DNA from: JAEVLT01 sp050496765 | Lineage (GTDB): Bacteria; Bacillota; Bacilli; Bacillales; Cytobacillaceae | Length of the DNA stretch: 20,356 nucleotides | Reading direction: 5' to 3' | Assembly (NCBI RefSeq): GCF_050496765.1 | Contig: NZ_JBNWEO010000006.1 | Coordinates: 1-20,356 of the forward strand | Part shown: piece by piece, positions 7,271-13,172 of the stretch | How the letters are laid out: each line of letters starts with the position of its first letter | How positions within the stretch are numbered: position 1 is the stretch's first letter | Program-made: the position numbers and the translations under genes | Notes under the pieces: generated by a model | What the model was told of the DNA's origin: nothing | Database searches by the model: none | Seen by the model: the letters and a program-made list of their open reading frames with translations, nothing else

Positions 7271-7302
7271 GCAGTGGAGAATCGTTCCACTGCTCTTTTT
7301 TT
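7271..7302 (+). terminator. terminator of the ABC importer operon
   Basis: GCAGTGGA (7271-7278) pairs perfectly with TCCACTGC (7286-7293), followed by CTCTTTTTTT. It begins 10 bp after the binding-protein stop. Confidence 0.9.
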
Positions 7303-7333
7303 CGTTCAGTGAAAAAATCTTTCAAATAAAGTC

Positions 7334-7362
7334 TTGACGATTTTGTGAATTAGTAGCATAAT
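7334..7362 (+). promoter_or_regulatory. promoter of tRNA-Gly
   Basis: TTGACG (7334-7339), 17 bp, CATAAT (7357-7362). It ends 49 bp upstream of the tRNA 5' end, consistent with a short trimmed leader. Confidence 0.7.
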
Positions 7363-7411
7363 AATAACTACGTTGTAAGAAAAAACAACACATTACGACA
7401 TAATTCGACAT

Positions 7412-7485
7412 GCGGGTGTAGTTTAATGGTAAAACTCCAGCCTTCCAAGCTGATGTCGTGGGTTCGATTCCCATCACCCGCTCCA
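7412..7485 (+). tRNA. tRNA-Gly (anticodon UCC)
   Basis: A complete cloverleaf can be drawn by hand. The acceptor stem is GCGGGTG/CACCCGC. The D-arm contains GTTTAATGGTAAAAC. The anticodon stem is CAGC/GCTG with loop CTTCCAA, giving anticodon TCC (reads GGA/GGG). The T-arm is GTGGG-TTCGATT-CCCAT, with T as discriminator and an encoded CCA at 7483-7485. It is a single gene with its own promoter and terminator. It is not next to an integrase gene, so there is no sign that it serves as an attachment site here. Confidence 0.96.
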
Positions 7486-7497
7486 TACATATTAACT

Positions 7498-7541
7498 AAC
7501 GCAGTGTACCGTTTCGCAAAGAACGTTGCATTGCGTTTTTT
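7498..7541 (+). terminator. terminator of tRNA-Gly
   Basis: AACGCAGTG (7498-7506) pairs with CATTGCGTT (7529-7537) with one G-T pair, and inside it CGTT/AACG can extend the structure. Four or more T follow. It starts 13 bp after the CCA end. Confidence 0.7.
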
Positions 7542-7546
7542 CATGT

Positions 7547-7572
7547 AAAAAAAAGCCAGGCAATTCGCCCGG
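7547..7572 (-). terminator. minus-strand terminator downstream of the B3/B4 gene
   Basis: Reading the minus strand, CCGGGC (7572-7567) pairs with GCCTGG (7561-7556; one G-T pair) across AATTC-type loop bases, followed by CTTTTTTTT. It lies 234 bp beyond the B3/B4 stop, on the far side of the repeat region, so that repeat region is probably transcribed as the 3' UTR of this gene. Confidence 0.65.
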
Positions 7573-7587
7573 AATGGGTGCTGGTGA

Positions 7588-7820
7588 GGATTCCATTGCG
7601 GCTAAACGCTGGGTATGCATGACCCCAAATGATTTGAATCCCTTTTGGTTCAAGGGGTAGACTCCTTTTCGTTTAATGGTTGGTACTGCACGACCCAAAT
7701 GGTTTGAATGCTCAGGCGGTAACCCCCCTTCGTTTAAGGGGTGGAAATGTGCGATCCAACTGGTTCGAATGCTTTTTTGGTTCAGGCGGTAACCCCCCTT
7801 TTCGTTTAAAGGTTGATGAT
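7588..7820. repeat. three degenerate ~70-bp tandem units (plus a partial one)
   Basis: The block holds three diverged direct repeats, at 7617-7687, 7688-7748 and 7749-7820 (71, 61 and 72 bp), preceded by a partial unit from about 7588. Each begins with a form of GCACGACCCAAATGGTTTGA, continues with TTTTGGTTCAGGCGGTAACC, then a C-rich run with CTTTTCGTTTAA, and ends with GGGGTTGGTA-like sequence. The C-run and the later G-run can pair, so each unit may fold as a hairpin in RNA. The last unit overlaps the final codons of the B3/B4 gene at 7806. The short frames through it differ from unit to unit and look non-coding. Confidence 0.7.
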
Positions 7821-8474
7821 GCGAAAGGAGGATTCGCCGCCATTGATTTGGACAAACATGTTCATAAGCGACTCTGTCAATTTTTGGGCATTTTCGCTAT
7901 CTAGCGATGGCCTTAGATAGATAATTTGCAAGGCGTTTTTTGTGTTTTCCGTAACGGGCGCTCTGTCAGAATCAACGAATGGACTGCCGAAAGGGCCATT
8001 TGCATCGGCTGATACAATGAGCTGGTTTAATGAGTTTGACCGGCCATTTAAACCCGTATATTGTTCATTCTCGCTTCCAATCCGGATGTTGATGACCCCG
8101 GTTAGTTTTTCCACATCATAAATGCCAATGGGGGATTGATATTGGAGCGAAAAGAAATTATTTAAGTCAATCGCGCTGTTAATCGATGGCAGATAATTTT
8201 GTTTTTGAACTCTTCTGTACAGTGCTTCGGCCGAGTGCCGATAGCGGTTCGGGTCTTTTCCTGTTTTTTTGAAAACTTGCCGCCACTCGCGGATACCCGG
8301 GAGCTCGGTTACCGATTGGTCTTTCAGGTCGAAAAAAATGGATTCCTGGAAAAGCTGCAGTCTTCCTTTCAGCATTTGCGGAGAATCGCCAACGGTAATG
8401 TGTTGATATTCAATGATGCCAAGTTTAAAACCGGGAATGAACGTGGTCAGGTCCGCGGCTACTTGAATTTCCAA
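7806..8474 (-). CDS. stand-alone B3/B4 tRNA-binding-domain protein
   Basis: The 222-residue soluble protein matches the B3/B4 domain found in the beta chain of phenylalanyl-tRNA synthetase, where it forms the editing site that removes mischarged tyrosine. Visible landmarks are REWRQVFKKTGKDPNRYRHS (about residues 61-80), YRRVQKQNYLPSINSAIDLN in the middle, and GVINIRIGSENEQYTGL followed by the S-S/D-R-A-P type segment DSDRAPVTENTKNAL. Free-standing copies are common in bacteria; their substrate is unproven, and trans-editing of aminoacyl-tRNA is only an idea. The TTG at 8474 is chosen because GGAGGTGG lies six bases upstream. The last codons fall in a tandem repeat, so the C-terminus may have been altered by repeat growth. 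Confidence 0.85.
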   Translation of the reverse strand: MEIQVAADLTTFIPGFKLGIIEYQHITVGDSPQMLKGRLQLFQESIFFDLKDQSVTELPGIREWRQVFKKTGKDPNRYRHSAEALYRRVQKQNYLPSINSAIDLNNFFSLQYQSPIGIYDVEKLTGVINIRIGSENEQYTGLNGRSNSLNQLIVSADANGPFGSPFVDSDRAPVTENTKNALQIIYLRPSLDSENAQKLTESLMNMFVQINGGESSFRIINL

Positions 8475-8508
8475 TCATTCCACCTCCAAAATTGGTTAAA
8501 TCTAGTTT

Positions 8509-8538
8509 ATTATAAAACGAAGAGAAGCTTTTTTACAA
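8509..8538 (-). promoter_or_regulatory. SigA-type promoter of the B3/B4 gene
   Basis: On the minus strand TTGTAA (8538-8533), 18 bp, TATAAT (8514-8509), 34 bp before the TTG start. The 21-bp-phased repeat begins only 20 bp upstream of the -35. Confidence 0.6.
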
Positions 8539-8557
8539 AGGTTGACTATATTTGTAT

Positions 8558-9145
8558 GAATTCTACCAGTTCATAAGTGAATTCTGCAACTTTATAGGTG
8601 AAAACAGGAGACCCCTTGATGGATTCGACGCGTTTGCGGAACAATACGACGCAAATCAGGATGGATTCGACGAGATGGCGTAACAATTCGACGCAAATCC
8701 GGATGGATTCGACGCGTTTGCGGAACAATTCGACGCAAATTTGGATGGATTCGACGTGATCGCGTAACAATTCGACGCAGATCCGGATGGATTCGACGCG
8801 TTTGCGGAACAATTCGACGCAAATCCGGATGGAATCGACGCGATCGCGGAACAATTCGACGCAAATCAGGATGGAATCGACGCGATCGCGGAACAATACG
8901 ACGCAAATTTGGATGGATTCGACGAGATGGCGTAACAATTCGACGCAAATTTGGATGGATTCGACGCGATGGCGTAACAATTCGACGCAAATTTAGAGGG
9001 ATTCGACGTGATCGCGGAACAATTCGACGTAAATCCGGATGGATTCGACGCGTTTGCGGAACAATTCGACGCAAATTTAGAGGGATTCGACGTGATCGCG
9101 GAACAATTCGACGCATTTTCAAGCTAATTCGACGTCAATTAGAAT
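8558..9145. repeat. 42-bp tandem array built from 21-bp half-units
   Basis: Twelve units of exactly 42 bp, with no insertion or deletion, fill 8621-9124. Each has the form GGATTCGACG-N10-ACAATTCGACG-N11. The core CGACG recurs every 21 bp, 25 times counting one half-unit at 9125-9145; 21 of the 25 cores are the full TTCGACG. Middle positions vary among a few alternatives (CGTTTGCGGA, AGATGGCGTA, TGATCGCGTA, CGATCGCGGA). Three more diverged 21-bp blocks in the same phase precede it (8558, 8579, 8600; the first two start GAATTCT). The period equals two helical turns and also seven codons, so several frames stay open. None has a ribosome binding site. The array separates the divergent B3/B4 and queG genes. 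Confidence 0.93.
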
Positions 9146-9169
9146 GACTATAAAAAGGAGGGCAGCTAT

Positions 9170-10300
9170 ATGGACGTTACCGCCTTGAAGCAGGAAATCA
9201 TTGAATACAGCAAGCAGATTGGGATTGATAAAATTGGCTTTACTACTGCAGACCCGTTTGTTGAGCTGAAAAATCGGTTAATTCGCCAGCAGGAGCTGAA
9301 TTATCAATCCGGTTTTGAAGAGCCGGATATTGAAAAGCGAGTTACGCCCGCACTGTTACTGGAAGAGCCGCGCTCGATTCTTTCCGTGGCACTTGCCTAT
9401 CCGGCAAAAATGAAAGTTCGCGTGCAAAGCAAGAAAGGCGAGAGGCGAGGAATTTTCTGCCGGGCATCATGGGGAGTGGACTATCACCGCATTCTCCAGG
9501 ACCGGCTAAACAAGCTGGAAGAATTCATTTTGGCAAAAGTACCTGAAGCCAGAGTGAAATCAATGGTCGATACCGGCGAGCTATCCGACCGCGCTGTTGC
9601 CGTACGGGCGGGAATTGGCTGGAGCGGCAAAAATTGCGCCGTGATTACGCCCGAGTTTGGTTCCTATGTATATTTGGGTGAGATGATTACAAGCATTCCA
9701 TTTGAGCCGGATACCCCGATCGAAGACCAATGCGGCACCTGCACAAAATGCTTGGAAGCCTGCCCAACCGGGGCATTGGTTCAAGGGGGACAAATCAATG
9801 CCCAGCGATGCATTAGCTTTTTAACGCAAACAAAAGGATTTTTGCCGGATGAATTTCGCGAAAAGATGGGCAATCGCATCTACGGCTGTGATTCCTGCCA
9901 GACCGCCTGCCCGGTAAACAAAGGGAAGGACTATCATTTTCATACAGAAATGGAACCGGATCCCGAGATTGTGAAGCCGAAATTAACACCACTTTTAAAA
10001 ATAAGCAATCGGGAGTTTAAAGAACAATTCGGCATACTTGCAGGTTCATGGCGCGGGAAAAAACCGATTCAGCGAAATGCGATTGTGGCGCTTGCGCATT
10101 TTAAAGATGAAACAGCTGTTCCAGAACTAATCGATGTTCTGCAGAAGGACTCCCGGCCGGTCATGCGCGGAACTGCTGCCTGGGCCCTTGGAAAAATCGG
10201 CGGGGATGCGGCGCTGAATGCCTTGATCGAAGCAAGTGAGAAAGAACAAGACAACGAAGCAAAAGCGGAAATTGAAAAAGGTTTACATCTTTTAAAGTGA
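9170..10300 (+). CDS. queG: epoxyqueuosine reductase QueG
   Basis: The enzyme reduces epoxyqueuosine to queuosine at the wobble position of tRNAs with GUN anticodons (Asp, Asn, His, Tyr), using cobalamin and two [4Fe-4S] clusters. The 376-residue protein has the expected parts. The cobalamin-binding domain contains GELSDRAVAVRAGIGWSGKN. A ferredoxin-like segment follows with C188-G-T-C191-T-K-C194-L-E-A-C198-P and, later, C214 and C240-D-S-C243-Q-T-A-C247-P. C-terminal HEAT-like repeats lie at about 290-370 (RNAIVALAHFKDETAVPELI and RPVMRGTAAWALGKIGG). AAGGAGG lies upstream of the ATG. The 42-bp repeat array ends about 25 bp before the start, so its promoter is either inside or before the array. 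Confidence 0.95.
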   Translation: MDVTALKQEIIEYSKQIGIDKIGFTTADPFVELKNRLIRQQELNYQSGFEEPDIEKRVTPALLLEEPRSILSVALAYPAKMKVRVQSKKGERRGIFCRASWGVDYHRILQDRLNKLEEFILAKVPEARVKSMVDTGELSDRAVAVRAGIGWSGKNCAVITPEFGSYVYLGEMITSIPFEPDTPIEDQCGTCTKCLEACPTGALVQGGQINAQRCISFLTQTKGFLPDEFREKMGNRIYGCDSCQTACPVNKGKDYHFHTEMEPDPEIVKPKLTPLLKISNREFKEQFGILAGSWRGKKPIQRNAIVALAHFKDETAVPELIDVLQKDSRPVMRGTAAWALGKIGGDAALNALIEASEKEQDNEAKAEIEKGLHLLK

Positions 10301-10313
10301 AAAAATTTCCCCA

Positions 10314-10360
10314 GCAGCAAAAAAGGAGCGGACAAAGGGGATTCGCTCCTTTTTTGCTGC
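10314..10360. terminator. terminator after queG (perfect 17-bp stem)
   Basis: GCAGCAAAAAAGGAGCG (10314-10330) and its exact complement (10344-10360) enclose a 13-base loop. The six T sit inside the stem, so termination could occur part-way along the right arm. It lies 13 bp after the queG stop. Confidence 0.8.
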
Positions 10361-10408
10361 ACCTCGCATATTCATAGTTATATGGAACAAATATGAGGGG
10401 TGATCAAC

Positions 10409-11287
10409 ATGCGCGAGCAATTGCAGGATTTATTTGAAAAAAGGATCCATTATTTTGTATCTGAATCGCGCCGTCTCGATTCTTTCTACCCAAAGGCGGA
10501 AAAAAAGAAGGAGTTACTCGCTAAACGATCGGCAGAAATTGTCAAAGTGACCGCAACAGGAAAGACGTTGCAAGAGACAGTTGAAGGGGAGATCACGAAA
10601 GCGCAATATGCAGTTCATTTTCAATATTTGATCAAGCAAAATGGACACATGTACCTCGAGGAGGAAATCGAAGAAAGAGTTGGCCGATTTTTTCAGGATG
10701 AATTGATATCGGATGAAGAAATTAACCCATTTGCCGACCGGAAACCGCCGGAAGATATGCCTGTTTTTGCAGAAAGCAGCGGCGAGGAGCGGCTCAGTTA
10801 TCAGTACAATCGTTTGAAGGCAGTCCAATATGCAGAGCGCTGGTGGAACAGTTACAACCCCGCATATAAAAAGTTTGACGTGGATTGCACCAATTTTATT
10901 TCCCAATGCCTGCATGAAGGCGGGGCGCCGATGAATGGTTATCCGAATCGCTCAAAAGGGTGGTGGCTAAGAGATCATAATTGGAGCTACAGCTGGGCGG
11001 TAGCAAACGCATTAAGGCTTTATTTGTCCAATTCAAGGGTTGGCTTGCGGGCGCGGGAAGTGTCAAGTCCTGAACAATTATCATTAGGCGACGTGATCTG
11101 CTATGATTTTCAGGGGGATGGCCGCTTTGACCACAACACGATTGTAACCGGAAAGGATGCATACGGCATGCCGCTCGTGAATGCCCATACGTATAACAGT
11201 CGGATGCGCTATTGGGCATATGAAGACTCATCGGCCTACACACCCAATATCAAGTATAAATTTTTTGCCATTTATGACGGGCAATAA
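10409..11287 (+). CDS. putative amidase-domain protein (amidase_6 family)
   Basis: The 292-residue protein has an N-terminal helical, charged region (1-110) with no signal peptide, then a C-terminal putative amidase domain (about 130-290). The domain holds RLKAVQYAERWWNSYNPAY, the likely nucleophile in DCTNFISQ (Cys160), and a D-H-N-T motif with His242 followed by V-N-A-H-T, as in papain-like peptidoglycan amidases. Members are thought to cleave cell-wall or related amide bonds, but evidence is thin. The absence of an export signal is odd for a wall enzyme; it could act in the mother cell, be released on lysis, or have another substrate. ATG 10409 is preferred to the GTG at 10400 because the GAGGGGTGA site overlaps that GTG. 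Confidence 0.85.
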   Translation: MREQLQDLFEKRIHYFVSESRRLDSFYPKAEKKKELLAKRSAEIVKVTATGKTLQETVEGEITKAQYAVHFQYLIKQNGHMYLEEEIEERVGRFFQDELISDEEINPFADRKPPEDMPVFAESSGEERLSYQYNRLKAVQYAERWWNSYNPAYKKFDVDCTNFISQCLHEGGAPMNGYPNRSKGWWLRDHNWSYSWAVANALRLYLSNSRVGLRAREVSSPEQLSLGDVICYDFQGDGRFDHNTIVTGKDAYGMPLVNAHTYNSRMRYWAYEDSSAYTPNIKYKFFAIYDGQ

Positions 11288-11292
11288 ACGGC

Positions 11293-11320
11293 TTGCGGGC
11301 GAATGCAAGAGTGGTATAAT
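11293..11320 (+). promoter_or_regulatory. extended -10 promoter of trmL
   Basis: TATAAT (11315-11320) is preceded by TGG, giving an extended -10, with a weak -35 TTGCGG (11293-11298) 16 bp upstream. It is 35 bp before the GTG start and just after the amidase stop. Confidence 0.6.
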
Positions 11321-11355
11321 TGCAAATAGAGTTTTTTAATGATGGGGTGAAAAAT

Positions 11356-11847
11356 GTGGCAATCCATGTAGTCTTATATCAACCAGAGATTCCGGCCAAC
11401 ACGGGAAACATTGCAAGGACGTGTGCAGCAACGGATACGACCCTGCATTTAATTCGTCCGCTTGGATTTTCGACCGATGATAAAATGCTAAAAAGGGCTG
11501 GGCTTGATTATTGGGAGTTTGTGAACATTGTGTATTACGATTCCCTTGATGAATTTTTTGAAAAAAATCAAGGCGGCGAATTTTTTTATTTAACGAAATT
11601 TGGTCAAAAGCCGCATACAAGCTTTGATTACAGTGATGTCAACAAAGATTATTACTTCGTTTTCGGCCGGGAGACGACCGGGCTGCCAAAAGAGGTAATT
11701 GAAAAAAACAAGGAAACGGCGTTGAGAATTCCAATGAATGACCATGTTCGTTCGTTAAATCTGTCCAATACGGCAGCGATTCTTGTCTATGAGGCATTAA
11801 GGCAGCAAAACTATCCAGGTTTAAACCAATTGGGTCCGTCCCGCTGA
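11356..11847 (+). CDS. trmL: tRNA (cytidine/uridine-34-2'-O)-methyltransferase TrmL
   Basis: This SPOUT-class enzyme uses S-adenosylmethionine to methylate the 2'-OH of the wobble nucleotide of tRNA-Leu isoacceptors. It has 163 residues, the usual minimal SpoU/TrmL length without an extra RNA-binding domain. The three SPOUT motifs are present: NTGNIARTCAAT near the N-terminus, FVFGRETTGLPKEV in the middle, and LNLSNTAAILVYEALRQ at the knot-forming end. The GTG at 11356 is chosen because GGGGTG lies seven bases upstream and the protein then begins VAIHVVLYQPEIPANTG, as TrmL proteins do. An upstream TTG would include the ribosome binding site in the reading frame. Confidence 0.95.
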   Translation: MAIHVVLYQPEIPANTGNIARTCAATDTTLHLIRPLGFSTDDKMLKRAGLDYWEFVNIVYYDSLDEFFEKNQGGEFFYLTKFGQKPHTSFDYSDVNKDYYFVFGRETTGLPKEVIEKNKETALRIPMNDHVRSLNLSNTAAILVYEALRQQNYPGLNQLGPSR

Positions 11848-11850
11848 TGA

Positions 11851-11896
11851 AAACACTCCTATTGTCGATACTACTACAATAGGAGTGTTTTTTTTG
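11851..11896 (+). terminator. terminator of trmL
   Basis: AAACACTCCTATTGT (11851-11865) and its perfect complement (11876-11890) form a 15-bp stem with a 10-base loop and a run of T to 11895. Confidence 0.93.
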
Positions 11897-11957
11897 TTTT
11901 TTCACTAAGCTTTTGTTTAAATGAAGGTAGATAAAGAAACGAAAGGAATGGATTTTA

Positions 11958-12707
11958 ATGAATGAAGTAATCTCAACCCTGCTTAATCATCGGTCGATTC
12001 GGCATTTTCAAGATAAGCCGCTAACCGAGGAGCAAGTTAAAACGATTGTAGCTTGTGCTCAGTCAGCGTCAACTTCAAGCTTTATTCAAGCTTACTCCAT
12101 TATTGGGGTTACCGAGAAAGAAAAAAAACAAAAGTTGGCGGAAATCGCTAGAGGACAAGCGTATGTTGCCAATAATGGCCATTTTTTCGTCTTTTGTGCC
12201 GATCTTCATCGTCACGAACTCATTGGGCGGATGGAAAACAAGGATGTCCTTCCGTCCATTGAAAGTACAGAAAAATTTATGGCGGCGCTCATTGATGCTG
12301 CATTGGCAGCTCAAAATGCTGCAATAGCTGCGGAATCAATGGGTCTTGGAATTTGTTACATTGGCGGGATTCGCAACAATCTTGATGAAGTAAAAAAACT
12401 GTTGAAAACACCGGATCGCGTGATCCCATTGTTCGGCATGGCGGTCGGATATCCGGAAAAAATAACCGATCAAAAGCCGCGGCTGCCGTTTGCACATATC
12501 TACCATGAAAATGAGTACGAGCAGGACGAAGCACGCTTCCTCAATCAGTTGGAGGAATACAATCAGATTACCTCAAGCTATTATGACAAGCGGACAGGCG
12601 GTGCCCGTAAGGATCGCTGGACAGAGCAGATTGGCGAAATGCTTGAGAAAAAATCACGAATGTATATGAAGGATTTTGTTCAGAAAAATAAATTGGATTT
12701 GCATTAA
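11958..12707 (+). CDS. NADPH-dependent flavin oxidoreductase (NfsA/NfrA-like nitroreductase)
   Basis: The 249-residue cytosolic FMN enzyme is of the oxygen-insensitive nitroreductase type, close in layout to NfsA/Frp and B. subtilis NfrA1. Signs are the FMN-binding start NHRSIRHFQDKPLTEEQV, the ASTSSFIQAYSIIGV segment, the dimer core ALIDAALAAQNAAIAAESMG, and GICYIGGIRNN followed by PLFGMAVGYP. The tail (about 200-249) is basic and matches the NADPH-contacting region of NfsA-like enzymes rather than the shorter NfsB type. It would reduce flavins, quinones or nitro compounds at the expense of NADPH, often under disulfide or thermal stress. It stands alone between terminators. Confidence 0.92.
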   Translation: MNEVISTLLNHRSIRHFQDKPLTEEQVKTIVACAQSASTSSFIQAYSIIGVTEKEKKQKLAEIARGQAYVANNGHFFVFCADLHRHELIGRMENKDVLPSIESTEKFMAALIDAALAAQNAAIAAESMGLGICYIGGIRNNLDEVKKLLKTPDRVIPLFGMAVGYPEKITDQKPRLPFAHIYHENEYEQDEARFLNQLEEYNQITSSYYDKRTGGARKDRWTEQIGEMLEKKSRMYMKDFVQKNKLDLH

Positions 12708-12732
12708 GTAAGTGACTGTGTTTCCCTAACCT

Positions 12733-12762
12733 AAAAGGCTGCCAAACATATGGCAGCCTTTT
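12733..12762. terminator. bidirectional terminator between convergent genes
   Basis: AAAAGGCTGCCA (12733-12744) and TGGCAGCCTTTT (12751-12762) form a perfect 12-bp stem with a 6-base loop and T/A runs on both sides. It lies between the flavin reductase (+) and the 33-residue peptide gene (-), and can serve both. Confidence 0.85.
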
Positions 12763-12786
12763 GTGTTGAGGCTACTTGGGGATGGT

Positions 12787-12888
12787 TCAAGATCGCTTTT
12801 TTGGCAAGCCCGGTTTATCGTTATACCCCGCGGTAAATATTGCCGACAAAAATGCGATCATCACCAAAACAATTAAAACCAATCCCAT
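12787..12888 (-). CDS. 33-residue single-span membrane peptide
   Basis: The short minus-strand gene encodes MGLVLIVLVMIAFLSAIFTA followed by GYNDKPGLPKKRS: one hydrophobic helix and a short basic, Pro-containing tail. AAAGGGGGA lies seven to eight bases upstream of the ATG, a strong ribosome binding site that decides this start over two upstream in-frame ATGs with none. I do not recognise a family. The topology (short N-terminus, positive C-terminus) predicts the tail in the cytoplasm. It lies alone between the flavin reductase terminator and the prkA upstream region. Confidence 0.6.
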   Translation of the reverse strand: MGLVLIVLVMIAFLSAIFTAGYNDKPGLPKKRS

Positions 12889-13001
12889 CGTTTGCAATCC
12901 CCCTTTACGCATTGTAATTTTTCGATAATTCACACTACTATTTAGTATAGCCCAATTGAATAAAATCATAAAGAGGGGGTTTATCTTTTTCTACGGTAAA
13001 T

Positions 13002-13034
13002 GGATTGAAGCGCAATCAATCCAGAGTTGTTTTT
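13002..13034 (+). terminator. orphan terminator-like hairpin upstream of prkA
   Basis: GGATTGA (13002-13008) and TCAATCC (13016-13022) enclose a 7-base loop and are followed shortly by eight T. No gene on this strand ends nearby: the flavin reductase stops about 300 bp earlier and has its own terminator. The 284-bp gap 12889-13172 otherwise shows no gene. It may end a small RNA or act as an attenuator in a long prkA leader. Confidence 0.45.
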
Positions 13035-13172
13035 TTTACAAACTGGCCATAATGGTTTTCGGGAAGTTCCAATTGTCGTCCCGGCGAGTTTTCTTTAACG
13101 TATGCATGTTCAATTAGCCATACGCATAGAGTATATTAATCGTCTCTGATTACGCGACAGGGGGAGGACCAA

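Noticed and set aside
7412..7485. tRNA-Gly as an integration site
   Set aside because: No integrase gene or duplicated tRNA 3' end is nearby, and large serine recombinases rarely use tRNA genes.
7617..7820. Degenerate tRNA-like copies (GGTTCGAAT and GTTTAATGGT resemble tRNA arms)
   Set aside because: No acceptor or anticodon stem can be formed; the similarity is limited to short common strings.
8546..9122. Arginine-rich or heptad-like repeat proteins encoded by the 42-bp array
   Set aside because: Open frames are expected because the period is a multiple of three and the units lack stops in several frames on both strands. None has a ribosome binding site.
8621..9124. CRISPR array
   Set aside because: There are no unique spacers: the whole 42-bp unit is repeated, and no cas genes are near.
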